DNA of 64,000 bases, taken from the NCBI RefSeq assembly GCF_020184175.1, contig NW_026083239.1, positions 1 through 64,000 of the forward strand, in the 5' to 3' direction. The translations under genes were made by a program, and so were the position numbers. The number at the start of each line of letters is the position of its first letter. Positions within the stretch are counted from its first letter, which is position 1. The DNA comes from Aphis gossypii (lineage: Eukaryota > Arthropoda > Insecta > Hemiptera > Aphididae). The notes beneath the pieces are model-generated. The model was given only the letters and a program-made list of their open reading frames with translations, was not told where the DNA came from and ran no database searches. Positions 12,601 through 24,493 of the stretch are shown piece by piece.

Positions 12601-12905
12601 ATCTGCAGATCGGTTTTCGAAGCAATTGTTGGAAATCGGAAATGGCAAAGTTCAAATCGATAACACAAACGGTTCAATTATTTGCCAAACAAGGAGGAGT
12701 CGTGTTTTCGCACGGGCAACTATATGTGGCCTGTTCAAGAGTTGGCACTCCAAATTGATTATTTGTGTATGCCCCAAATGGATAAACAAAGAATATTGTT
12801 TACTTAAATGTGTTGGATTTATAATAAAGAATTTGGAAAAAATTAAATGATTTTTATTGTATTTTTGTGTTGGTGCTGCGAAGCGCACAGGGGTCGGCTA
12901 TTAAT
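9640..12905 (+). mobile_element. Decayed Helitron
   Basis: A Rep/helicase gene is spread over several frames, ending with helicase motif VI at about 12700. A 3' end with a small GC hairpin (gtgctgcgaagcgcac, 12872-12887) is followed by ggggtcggcta, which resembles Helitron 3' termini, although the last bases are not a clean CTRR. The 5' boundary could not be placed. Confidence 0.75.
9650..12830 (+). pseudogene. Helitron Rep/helicase, multiply broken
   Basis: Rolling-circle replication initiator fused to a PIF1-type helicase. Segments in order: N-terminal region (GEHARCFNAPTIDEV, MNYYLYRF), Rep region with GRPDLFITFACN, the HUH site GLPHAHILIW at 10530-10555 in frame 2, GKCSKLYPR, the Tyr-bearing YICKYVNK near 10960-10985, TWQRRKQG, then helicase pieces. 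The Walker A region near 12020 reads DAPGGMGIC, so the lysine and threonine of GKT are lost. GDFRQTLPVIPRS (about 12460) and QLYVACSRVGTPN (about 12705) survive. Two segments look like introns with gt...ag borders, about 9895-9976 and 12181-12258. More than six frameshifts or stops, and a gap between the last two helicase blocks, make it dead. Confidence 0.82.
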
Positions 12906-12992
12906 TATTATAAAACTAATTTTAACTGTACAACCTACGTCCTATTATTTTCGTTTGAAAATTCACATCATTTATTTAACCCTTTGAAGAAT

Positions 12993-13064
12993 GGTGGTAT
13001 AAATAATATACCACCTTAAAAAAAAATCTCCTACTCTTGCATGGTGGTATATATTTAATACCAC
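12993..13064. repeat. Pair of matching hairpins (ggtggtat/ataccacc)
   Basis: Two successive inverted repeats with the same arm sequence: ggtggtat...atataccacc at 12993-13015 and ggtggtat...ataccac at 13043-13064. A ttaaccctttg string just upstream (12977) resembles the TTAA-flanked ends of piggyBac-like elements, but the partner end was not found. Confidence 0.55.
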
Positions 13065-13285
13065 GCGGGCTTGGAATCAAAGAGTTCTATGTGACAATAT
13101 CAAAATTGTTCATAAGAGCGTTTTTAAGGTTCAAAAATTAAAATAACGTATTTTCACCCAACCGATTTTAAAATATTTGGCATCAAAAAATCCACAAACT
13201 TCCGGTCTATCGATTTATTAATAGATATTACAAAAATAAATTCTTTTAAGAACTCTAAAAATTAAATAACTTAAAAATTCCTAGT

Positions 13286-13327
13286 TTGGAAACAAAAAGT
13301 TCTACTGATAGAACTTTTTGATTCCAA
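13286..13327. repeat. 42-bp near-perfect palindrome
   Basis: Arms of 19 bp with one mismatch around a 4-base loop (ctga); the inner 11 bp (aaaaagttcta/tagaacttttt) pair perfectly. A diverged second copy follows at about 13344-13378. It lies between the Helitron and the hAT element. Confidence 0.75.
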
Positions 13328-13679
13328 TTATCTTTTTTAAAAACAAAACGTTCTATTGATAGAGCATATTGATTCCAAAGTAATTGATTTATACTAACAC
13401 TTATTTTAAGTGTTGCCAACCTTGATAAAATAAATAAAGTAGATATTTTAGTAGTAGTTGTATTTAGGAAAAAATCATAGGCGTGCGCAGACTTTGACCA
13501 CAGGGGGGGCCCTTAAAGATTTTTCAAAGATTCTTGTACTAATGAATACTAGTATATTTAAATATTTAATTGTTAATTTTATAAAGTATTTATTTAATTC
13601 AATATACAAATATAAAAATTAATACAAATAAAATTTAAAGGTATCAAAATACATAATAATTATTCACATAGCTATTTAC

Positions 13680-16600
13680 AACTCCATCCTTCTGTCCATG
13701 GGAGTAAGGTTTTTGAATGTATCAATTACATCATCAATTTTTATATTATAAGCAAGTTCTTGCTCAATGAATATAGTAAGCAGACTATCCAATCGATCCT
13801 GTTACATGGTACTGCGTAACTTGGTTTTCAGAATACTGAGCTTGGAAAATGACCGTTAGCAAGAACAGCTCGTTACTGGTATAACCATAAATGTTTTCAA
13901 TGCTTTAAAAAACATTACAAAATATAGTTTCCCTTCCGTAGTTGGATTGTGTAAGCCAATTTATCCAATCGCCGCATTTGTTCTTTTCGCCTTTCGGTAT
14001 ATTTTCTGTATGTTTAAGAAGATTAATTTCTGTCTTCAACATCTCAAAGTTTAAATCAAATGCTGCGGACAAAATTTGAATGTCATTGCTATTTATATTT
14101 AAAATTAATAAATTTCCTATGCTTTTAATCATATTTATTGTTTCTTGGTTAAATCTAATATTAATTCCACTAATCATATGATCCAATGTTGAATAGTATA
14201 CAGAAACCTTAATTTCTTCTTCTTTTGAAGACATAGTGCTGTGTACTACTCGAACAGTCAATTTTGGTGGATACTTTTCTTTTTTTCAGTTGTGGAATTT
14301 CAATATCATAATTTTTACACATTTGAACAGTTTTATGATAAATATTTGTGAAATGTTCTTCAGTGTTTCTCATAGAAACAAGGAATTTTTTTAATGACTC
14401 AATGATTTCTACAGCCATTAATAAGTTTATGTCGGATAACTGTAAAAAAGCACTTGTTTTTAATATTGAAGAAAGAATAGAATCTAACATCAACATGGCA
14501 AAGATAAATTCAAACGTTTTCATCTGATGAAGAATTCCCTTGCCTTTTGCTCGAACATCTGATTGTTTTGTATTATCAACAATTTCTTCAACTGCAGCTA
14601 ATATTGAGGAATAATTTTCTTTTATTGCACTAATGGCTTCTGAGCGGCAAGCCCATCTTATGGTAGAAGTTGATTTTAAAGTTTTTAACTTTGTATTTGT
14701 TAAGTTGGCAATTTTTTCCAATACTGCACGCCGAGTACAGCTGCCTTCAATGAAATTATAAATTAGTTGTATGTTACCGAAGAAATCAAAAGTGACTATA
14801 TTATGTCTTCCAATAGAATTTACTAGAACAAGATTTAGACAGTGTCTGTAACAATGAACAAAAAATGAATTGTTATTTTTTTCTTTAAACTTTGCTTGCA
14901 CTCCTCCAGTACTCCCAGACATCGTTGATGCTCCATCAAAACAAATTGACACCACATTTTCCCATTTAATTCCATATTCTTGAACGACATCACTCATTTT
15001 ATCAAAATTACTTTGAGCATCAACCGATGTCATTCGTTTTAAACATAAAAACTGTTCAATAGGACAATTTTTAGTTTCATCAAAGTAGCGTAAAACAATA
15101 GATAATTGCTCATGATGACCAATGTCACTCGTCTCATCAGCTATTAAAGAAATTTTTCTATCGGTTATTATATCTTGTAGCTGTTTTCTAATTACTAAAT
15201 TAATTGATGAAATCAAATCGTTTTGAATGCGGTTACTTGTATACAAACAATTTTTTGGTCCAGAAATGAAATGTTCATTAAATAATGAATCATATTTTCT
15301 TAGAAGACTAACAATATCAAGAAAAAGACCTTTATGAACATCATTTGTTTTTTCTGTATGTCCACGCAATGGTTTACCACCGATACATATACAAAGTATG
15401 ATATCTATAAGACGTTTTACAATTTCACGATTTTTCAGTCGTTGAATCTCCTTTTGGCTGTTAATATGTTCACATGTTTTATCCAAAACAACATCAATAG
15501 ATTTGGAATCTATACAATTTGATAAAGCTGAAGAACTATTTAAATGAACCTTAGTTTTTTGATGGACATTAAATTTCATTGTAGCTGATTTCCAATTCTT
15601 AAATCCTGTTTTGGAATATATTATTTCACTCTGTCCAGCGTTAAGTCCTGTGGCACCACTAAACATTCGACGTGGAAAGCAAAATGCTAGGTCTGCTTTT
15701 GGACTATATTCTAGCCAAGAAAACAAATTATACCAAGAATGCTGAAAACTGCGTTGTTTATTAGCATTGCCAAATGTTGTCCTTGGGAAAATTTTTAAAA
15801 CTGGCTGATATGGTCCTTTTAAAACCCGTTGTTTAAATTCAATTTGATTCTTCGGGATACTTGTTTTAGGATCATCAAGATGTAAGTTAGAATCATACTT
15901 GTCATAACCTAAGTTTAAATGTTATTTTTTATAAATAGGTAGGTAATTTAAAATGCAACATACAATATTTTTGTTAAGTTACGTATTTTAAAATATCTTT
16001 GTCGATAACATAGGAAAAATAACATATAAAACATTTTAATACTAGTATTAATATTTAACAGCAATATATACCATACATTTACTTTCAAACATACCTACTA
16101 TTAAAATTCACTAATAAAATATATTAAACACATAAAATAACACAGATAGATTAAGTTAAAGAAAATACAACTTTTTGTTTTAATAAATAAATATTTAATC
16201 ACAAATTTTAACTCATGTACTAACATTTAACAATTATATACCATTATATACCGTATATTTACTTTCCAACATAATTAAAACATGTATTACTAAAATCCAT
16301 CAACTATATTAAATACATAGAACTCAAATCAATTAGGTTAAAACAAAACAAAAATTGGTAATTTGAAATTCAGTATACAACATTTTTGTTAAAATATACA
16401 TTTTAAATCTAAATGTCAATGAACATCAATAACAATACCTTCTTCAGATGTAGCTGAGTTGTCAGGATTGACTATTTTTGAATTTGAGGTACTGGGTAAC
16501 ACATTGTCATGAAGTTCTTTAGATATGGTTTTGCCTAAATAATAAATAACACATTTTGATTTATTACATTAATTAAATATTAAATCAATTTTTGGAATAA

Positions 16601-16753
16601 TTAGTACAGTTAAAATAATCAACCCAAAATGATCTTATTAGATTTTTCTGTTGTATAATAGGTTTAATTTATTTACCGTTAGCAATATTAGTTTTATTTG
16701 TACTTTTTTGAAAGAAATCATACATCGTTACTGTTTTTCTTCTTTTCGCTCAT
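13680..16753 (-). pseudogene. hAT transposase, ZMYM1/TTF-type, four exons, decayed
   Basis: Cut-and-paste transposase. Exon 1 begins at ATG 16753 or, in the better frame, ATG 16725 (MYDFFQKS) and ends at a donor after 16677. Exon 2 is about 16438-16536. The main exon runs from about 15900 to 14209 in one open frame, with frameshifts further down. A TTF-type zinc-finger segment (SWYNLFSWLEYSPKADLAF) reads CFPRRMF where a second Cys is usual, so one zinc ligand is lost. Core acids lie in LIADETSDIG and SICFDGASTMSG, with the later STIRWACRSEA. The C-terminal dimerisation block (SFSKLSILKTKLRSTM, about 13810-13850) sits between two in-frame stops. It is probably non-functional, although its ends look intact. 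Confidence 0.85.
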
Positions 16754-17460
16754 TTTAAAAGTATTTTATTTAACTAAATTATAACTAATTAAATATAATA
16801 TTATACCCAAGTCACAACAGTGTAGTAAACCCAATGCACCTGCATGGTGTTATACTATATTATATTACATTATATTTAATTGGGATAGATTATTAAATTA
16901 TGGGAAATGTGTATTAATACACCTGCATTATAAGCAATAGGCCAGAGATCAGAAAAACATATTTTTTCTGTCGATTGAATAATAATTATATAATTATATG
17001 ATATTATTATGATGATATCATTATATACCTAATGGTTATATAATTATTTAATGATGATTATGTAAATCATCATATCACTCTAAAATAGAATACTAGTCCC
17101 CTGTACGTCATTGAGAACTCATATAAATACGAGTAGAGTATTTAGAAGTACTTAGAAGGTAGTTAACTCCAATGTAAGACTATTGCTCGTCGTGGACTTT
17201 GTCACAGCCACATCGCCGCGAGTTTACGGTCATTCCCAGTACTTGTAATTTTACATAACAGCAAGCTATTTTACTTTTGTTTTATGTCATTATTTAATGT
17301 TTCATGTTGTTTAACTTAATAAAACATTTACTTTATTTCAATTAAAACAACAAGTGTTTTAATTTTCAACACCTACCTTTCTCACAACAACTCAAGCTCA
17401 ACCACAGAACGTGCTACGTCGTTTAAATAATTAATTTGTACGTAGTCGCAGTGTCCTGCA
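16754..17460. other. Non-coding 5' side of the hAT element; LTR-like signals
   Basis: No coding frame. On the plus strand it has a TATA-like catataaatac (about 17119) and an aataaaa signal (about 17319) roughly 190 bp apart, as in a solo LTR, but no terminal TG/CA pair with duplication could be defined. Confidence 0.25.
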
Positions 17461-17925
17461 CAGCGATCACTACAACAGTCACAGTGAAATAACGTAAATA
17501 ATAAATATTAAAATAATAATATATAAATTTAATAAAGTATTAAAGACTAAAGTAGTTGATAGCTACTCCGTGATAAAAAAAAATCGGCCGCTGCGGGCAC
17601 TGGCTGATATCAGAGTGGATAGTAGAATCACAGAATATTATATGATAATAATAAATCATTTAGTTGATGATAACCAAAGTTTATAGATAATAATATAATA
17701 TTTTTAATCGTGATGATAACTGATTAATTAATAACTTTATCTCATATTTATTTATACTATTGTCTATTAGATTAAAACTGGCTCCACTTTTTTCATGTAA
17801 AATGTAAAAATATTCGCTGTCTGGTACAATATAGATATCAATGCATTTATTAAAGAAAAAGCCTGAGGCCGCAGGGGGGGCCGCGGCCCGCCCCCCCCCC
17901 CCGTGCGCACGCCTATGGGAAAAAT

Positions 17926-18337
17926 ATGTTTATTATTATATATTATTATTAACAATATTACTAGGTATAATATATAAGATAATATTAGTAAGTATTTAAA
18001 TTAGGTATTCAAAATAACTAAAGTAAAATAAGAAGTAGGTTAGGTATTATTTATTTTTATAATTTAACAGTTCTCTTTATTAATTTTTTAAACAATCAAA
18101 ACAAAAAAAATATAACAACTTAATTTTAACAGTTTTTTTTGGTGCACCACAATAGGTACTGACCTGACCTTGGTCATAACATTTATTTTGAAATAGTAAC
18201 ATAATTATAATAATTATTTTATTAATAAAAATATAAAACAATATAAATATAAATATAAAACAATCAAAATACTTTTATAACTTTATTATCCATAAAAAAA
18301 AAATCTTAAACAATTTAAATATATTGAGTTAAGGTAC
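17926..18337. other. AT-rich spacer
   Basis: Nothing recognisable beyond A/T-rich low-complexity sequence between the hAT right end and the next gene's 3' end. Confidence 0.6.
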
Positions 18338-21300
18338 CTACTGAAATAATTCATTATACAAATCTACATCACTTTGTTCCATAAATTTAAACAGAGACAT
18401 TATATCTTTTTTTTCTTCTGTTAAAAGCGATTTAGAACTAGAAGCAACTTCTGGTATTTGTAAAAAATTAATATTAGGTGATTTTGGTAAAATTATATCT
18501 CTGTAATCAAAAGATGAAACTGTATGTGTAGTTTTAAAACCAATACATACTGGGGATTTTTGATTAAACATTAACTGTGAAACACATAATACGAGTATAT
18601 GTTCTATATTAGGTCTATTAAGTAAAAAACTTATCATGGCCGTAGACATGATTGAATTTCGATTTTGTGGAACACAACTATCTGACCATGTTACAATACG
18701 AGTTATAATAGGATTTTGATCACAAATTGCAGTAAGAATAGCTTGTACTGCGCTAGCCATATCATTTCCCAAACGGCCCACTATCCCTTCATGCCACAAT
18801 CCATACTAAATTTTTGTATGTGTAGTCATTTTTAAATGAGCTGTCATATTATAAACATTCAATTTACGTTTATAAAATGCTGACCCGACATTAGTCTTGG
18901 GAATGGTTTAGACATTTTCTAAATCAAAACTAATAATAGCTAATGTTGGGTCTTCATTTTTTCTATCCTCATCATTCTCAATTCTCATTTCTTGTTTCTT
19001 TATTATATGGTTTTCATAAAACTGTTTTTTTTCTTCAGTTAGTCTATTTGAATTTTTTAAAACTTTAAGCTCCTCGCATAAATCACATAAATCTTTTGTT
19101 GTGGCGAAAAACTCTAAGGTGAATTCAGTATTGAAAATATGTCTATAATAATGTACACTTACAGGTTTGTTATTAGATTCAGTAAGGCAAGCATCTAAAT
19201 ACATAGAGTACATTTTCATTACATTAAGTTCACTACTTAAATATTTCTTTTGAGTGTCTGTTCTACAGTAATGAGATGCTACAGTTGGATAAGATGATAT
19301 ATGGTTTATTGCAAACTGTTTATCATCTACGGGGACACGACTTTTATTATTAAAACCTCTTCTCTCGTCAGGTGGTGTTAATGATAACATATTTTTTTCA
19401 TTGTGAGCATTGTACACAGAAGATTGGCTAATAGAAAAAAAAGCTTTCTTACAAACTCTTATTTTTGGTAAATCATCTTTTTTCAAATAGTATCGAAAAG
19501 AGTATATATGTTTTTTTACCTTATTTTTATCTGACTTTGTCTCAACTCTCTCCGTATAGTTTAAAATGAATGTAAGTTTATCCTTTCTATTAAGAGAATA
19601 GTAAACATGAAATATTTTTAAAAAATCGTTATAGCCAAAATTTGTTTGACATTTAAAAGAGCACTCAGATTCCAAACACATATTTTCAATTTTAATTGTC
19701 TTCTTATCAACAACTTTACCATTCCAACATGTATGCTGAAGTCCCTTACTGACAAGATTTTTTACTATAGTTTGTTTCCACTGTTTTTTGTGAATCATTC
19801 TCTTCCTAGTTCGGTTAGTTTTAGCTTTTATGGGTGATTTTTCATTTTCTGATTCTTCAGATGAAATTTCAAGTCTAAAAAAAATTAAATTCATAGATAA
19901 TAGTATTAGTATGTTTTCTTATTCTAAAGATAATATATAATACCTTGGTCTAATTTCAGGTGATGATTGGTTAACTTCTAATGGCTCAATTATATTAAAT
20001 TCTTCATTACTTTCTGGAAAATCGAAGTGTCGTTGATTTTCAAAAGATACGTCCTTATCAATTACAGTATCTGCATCACTCTGGCTGTGATAGACATAAT
20101 TGAGAAGCCTAAATACACACAGTTTTATTAATCTTTGTAAATATACAATTATAATGTAATTTTCCAAAATGTTAACAAATCTGATTACAATAAACTAATT
20201 TTAGTTTAATAATTTACCAAGATATATTTCCACTATTAAAAATTCCAGAGTTTTCAACTTTTTCTGGTTCTGGTAGTTGGTCAATTGAATATCTTTCTTC
20301 AGGACTACTACATATTATGACTTCAGTTAAAACAACTGAATCTTGATTAGCTTCAGTTTCAGACAATGGCCTAAAATAACAGTTCTTAACAAATATAACC
20401 AAACTAAAATATTATATTCAGTTAAATTAATCCATTAAAATATACAGTACCTAATGTAGTTTACAAAATTATTCAACTATAATGGCATAGCAAATCTAAT
20501 AATTACAATAAATTAATTTTTGTTTATTTACCAAGATATTATATTTTCATTGCTACAAATTCCAGAGTTTTCTTGTCCATCTAGTAGTTTGTTAATTGAC
20601 AATTTTTCTTCAGGACTATCAAATGATAAAACTTCTGCTAAAACTGTTGAATCACGCTGATCTTCAGTTTCAGACAATGACCTAAAATAGTTTTAGATTA
20701 ATCTTTAACAATATGTAAATAATTTTACTAACTACAGCTCTTAACAAATATAACCAAACTAACATATTATATTCAGTTTAATTAATCTATTAAGTATACA
20801 GTACTTCTATACAGTACCTAATGTAGTTTACAAAATTATTTAACTATAAATATAACAAAAATTTTACAAGTATAAATAGTAAATACATTTCAAAATGAGT
20901 GGTGTTCAAATTATATTCACATAATATATCTATTTTTTTATCATATTTTTTGTTTTTTCCTATATCCACAGAATTAATAGTATTTAGCTTGTCAAAATCA
21001 TTAAATAACCTAAACAATATATAAATATTATTTTTAATTTAGTTTCTGTAGGTAATACTACTACTACTACTATCTTTTGAATTAAATAAAAATTAAATAT
21101 CACATTAAGATTATCAAATTTACCTTTTTCTGGAATACGTTTTAGGATTTGAAGAAAAATCAAATTGTAATTTATTATCTTCAAACACATTACTTTCATT
21201 GTTCAACCTTAATAATACAAATATTTATAATACATCATATATTTGTAATAATTATATTATTCACTATAGGTACTAATAACTAATATGCTTAAAATAATTC

Positions 21301-21530
21301 TCCAATACTTACCAATTTAAAACATTTTTAGTGGCCAATGTATGCGATTTTGAACTACAAATAAACGTAAATAATATAATAATTAGTTAGGTATCTTACT
21401 TTATAAGTACATTACATTTATTGCATGTTCTTAAGACTTACCAAACATCGTTTGAAACAGAATGCGTTTCATTTTGAGCTAGCTTTAATAATTTATTCGT
21501 CCTTGACTTGAATGTTCTAGGATTAGACAT
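18338..21530 (-). pseudogene. DUF7869-like multicopy gene, eight exons, two nonsense codons
   Basis: I place this in the large family of insect and cnidarian proteins with a DUF7869-type core; the function is unknown and transposon origin is suspected. Exons with consistent phase: 21530-21442 (start MSNPRTFKSRTNK), 21354-21313, about 21209-21126, about 21009-20894, about 20689-20532, about 20371-20220, about 20109-19943 and about 19874-18338. The first seven encode an acidic, Ser/Glu-rich leader. The last encodes the conserved part: VCKKAFFSISQSSVY, SRVPVDDKQFAINHISSYP, SHYCRTDTQKKYLSS, YRHIFNTEFTLEFF with DLCDLCEEL, then TWSDSCVPQNRNS. Two in-frame stops interrupt the last exon near 18910 (after FDLENV) and near 18808. 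Aspartates in IISFDLENV and TWSDSC could belong to a DDE-like site, which is a guess. Confidence 0.6.
20171..20840. repeat. Tandem duplication of an exon with its introns
   Basis: Copy A (about 20171-20485) and copy B (about 20486-20840) share intron text (caaatctaataattacaata, cagtacctaatgtagttta) and homologous exons beginning with the SLSETE/PLSETE segment. The exons have diverged in the acidic middle part but keep length class, phase and splice sites. Confidence 0.75.
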
Positions 21531-22164
21531 AATATTGAAACAAATCTCTTTAGGTAACAAAACTTCTGTGCTTTACTGCTCTTGTAGATAGGTAAATATA
21601 ATTGTAAATACAATTAATGTAAAAAGTAAATTGTCAAATTGATAATATTCACGGTCATTCACAGTACCAAGAAATAACAATAATAGTTATTAACAGGATA
21701 GGTCTATCGTCTATGACTAAAATATTATACTAAAATTTAAAACCAATAATTTTCATGTTTCATTATCAACTATGGTACCTATTTCGGTATTTTAGTACCA
21801 TCGATCTACCGCGTGTGAAATGCGCCAATTTTTAATATCAATAATAATGATGCAAGATAATTATTAATAATCAATAAAATCTTATTGATTTTCACTTATC
21901 ATATTTTCGTTATACAGAAATATGATAAATTAATTATTCCACTATCCATTTTTATGTTTGTCTTGTTAAATCATCTTACAAAACATCTAATGAACCTTCC
22001 CTAGTTGATAGGTAATTGTTTTTCTTTATTTTCAATTGTTAAAAAGTGATTCATTGGTGGTATAGTATGTACTGTGCCAACAGTGTATATTATCCATATT
22101 AGTTGCTACTGTTGTCATTTTGTTTGTATGCAAAACAAAAACTCTTCATCTAGTGTAATTATGG
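21531..22164. other. Non-coding upstream region
   Basis: AT-rich sequence upstream of the DUF7869-like gene, presumably holding its promoter. No clear motif or coding frame. Confidence 0.5.
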
Positions 22165-22520
22165 TGTAACATGGTCGGGGATGACCCGTTAAATATATGA
22201 TATTCAGGGAAGAAGTTGGTTTCTTATGAATATAAGTTAACCGTAGCTCAGGAGCAAATGGTACTCAGGATACAAATAAATGTGGATTGATCCAAATACT
22301 TATAATTAATATATCAAGTTTATTCTTACCTAAATAAAACGTTTACAAGCTGTTGGGCTGGCTTGGAGTTCGTGTGCGTTGGTGTTAACGCCGGGGAACT
22401 GGCTGTCTCTTGCATATATTCTTATATAGCCATAGCTTTACAATAGTTAAATATGAGACAGCACAGGAGGGGCGTAATGTACGATCATCATAATATATTT
22501 TACATGTTTTGGTATAAGAT
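22165..22520. other. Candidate solo LTR (minus-strand orientation)
   Basis: Starts TGTAACATGGTCGGGG. Read on the minus strand it has a TATA-like ctatataag (near 22428) and an aataaac/aataaa-like signal (near 22322) in the right order for an LTR. The other end and a 5-bp duplication could not be fixed, so this is tentative. Confidence 0.3.
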
Positions 22521-22654
22521 ACATATACATATTATATAACTACACCTATATACATATATGTATGTATACTATATAATATGACGTGTAAGTATATAATATG
22601 TACCTACGGTTGCACATTATTATGTTTATAAATAATTATGTATCAATCGTTACA

Positions 22655-24493
22655 ATGGCATATAAATTGAATGATGGAGATATAGTTGATTGCTTGTTTG
22701 ATTCTGATGCTGAAATAAGTAATTTACCATCTGATAATAATAGTTTTATTGATGACTCTGATGACGATCCTGACTTTTTACCAAGTCCATCAGTGATTAA
22801 TAGTTCTTTAGTTATACCTCCTAGTAGCTCTGATAGTGATCTAGAAGAAGAACCTATTCCTAATTAGTCTGAGAAAAAAAAATTAACACCAAAATGCAAA
22901 AAAAAATGTAAAAGATGCTAATATTTCTCAACGTTTATCTCATATTATTTCTAATCTGTCTAATACACATCATGATTTACTTGTTTATAATGATGAATAT
23001 AATATATTTGAAGAACCACAGTGGGATTAAAATAGAGAAATCTTTACAAATCCAGTATTTTTGTCAGATTCAAATTCAGCACCTCATATACTCTCATTGG
23101 AATCTAAAACGCCTTACAATTTATTTCAAGAAATGTTTCCAGATAGTCTTGTTGATATAATTTTATTTCAAACTAATTTATATGCCCAGAAAGCTCAAAA
23201 ACCATACACTTCAGCTACTAAAGAAGAGTTGAAAACTTTTTTAGGTATAAATATTTTAATGGGGATTCAAAGGCTACCATCATATAGAGATTACTGAAGT
23301 ACAAGACCAGACTTGAATGATCCTTTTATATCTAAGCTAATGACAGTCAATAGATTTGGGTGGTTTTTGTCTAATCTTCATTGCAACGATAGTTCATTAA
23401 AACTAAAACGTGGATCACCCAGTTTTGACAAATTATACAAGTTTAGGACTGTGATTGAAAAATTAAGTGAATGTTTTCTAAAATCCAAAAATCTTACTCA
23501 AAATCTTACAATTGATGAGTCAATGGTAAAATTCAAAGGCCGCTCTACAATAAAACAATATATGCCACAAAAACCGATCAAAAGGGGGTACAAGATTTGG
23601 ATGCTCAATGATAAAACCAAGTATACATCAAAGTTTCAAGTATATACTGGAAAAGTTGTAGGTGGTGTGGAAAAGTTATTAAGTGAAAGGATAGTAAACG
23701 ATTTCATGGTTGGTTTAGAAGGAAAAAATCATATTTTATTCATTGACAACTACTTTACAAGTTAACCACTTTTTCAAAATCTAATGAAAAAAAAATTTAT
23801 GCATGTGGTACAAATAAAAAATAGCTCCCAAATTTTTTAGCTGACAAAAACTTAAAAAGAGGAGACTTTGATTACTTTGTAAGTAATCACAACATAGCAG
23901 TTTACAAATGGATGGATAATAAACCTGTGTATATGATATCATCTTTACACTCACCCAATGACACTTTTCAAGTAAAAAAAAAACTCAAAGATGGAAATAC
24001 TTCTATGGTCCCCTGTCCAAAAGTGCTTATAAGGTACAATTATAATATGAATAATGTTGATGTTTTTGATCAGCTAAAAGCAGCATATGGAATCAACAGA
24101 AAAGCTAAAAAATGGTGGCATAAGTTATTTTTTCATTTTCTTAATATGGCTATATTCAATGCTTTTATACCTTTTAAAGAACTTACTAAAGAAAAGATTT
24201 CTATGAAAGACTTTCGGAGGCGAATAGTTGATAGTTTATTAGCTCCAAATCAACTACAACCTCTAAAAAAAAATAATAGTTCCTATCGTATTTCCAAACA
24301 TGAACCTCATATTTCTCCTGAAATTAGATTCCAAAGTTCTGTGCATCAGCCCACCCGTGGGACGTTAAGAAGATGTGGACATTACAGCACAAAAAAAAAT
24401 CAAAAAAGAACAGAATGGCCGTGTGTAACCTGCAATATACCACTATGTTTAGGGAAAAATAGGAACTGTTTTGCGCTATTTCACCAAAAATAA
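22655..24493 (+). pseudogene. piggyBac-type transposase (PGBD), broken
   Basis: Cut-and-paste transposase specific for TTAA targets. I choose ATG 22655 (MAYKLNDGDIVD) because the acidic leader follows directly. Frames then break at a TAG (22865), a TGA near 23295, a TAA at 23763 and a TAG near 23823, plus a frame change around 22870-23060. Core pieces are clear: FTNPVFLSDSN, YTSATKEELKTFLGINILMG, catalytic aspartates in LTIDESMVKFKGR, ILFIDNYFTS and NNVDVFDQLKAAYG, and WWHKLFFHFLNMAIFNAF. The C-terminal cysteine-rich zinc domain runs from RRCGHYSTKKN to CFALFHQK. Terminal repeats with TTAA were not located. Several independent nonsense codons mean an old, inactive copy. Confidence 0.88.

Larger units (their letters stand above)
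13468..17925 (-). mobile_element. hAT DNA transposon with TIRs and 8-bp target duplication
   Basis: The left end cataggcgtgcgca (13476) is matched by tgcgcacgcctatg (ending 17917) as inverted repeats. Flanking 8-mers gaaaaaat (13468-13475) and ggaaaaat (17918-17925) agree at 7 of 8 positions, the duplication length expected of hAT. The right end carries a long C tract and the left a G tract next to the TIR. The element is about 4.4 kb and holds a minus-strand transposase with introns. Neither 14-bp TIR shows decay. Confidence 0.85.

Noticed and set aside
22915..23160. 81-codon ORF within the piggyBac gene
   Set aside because: Out-of-frame shadow of the transposase N-terminal region.
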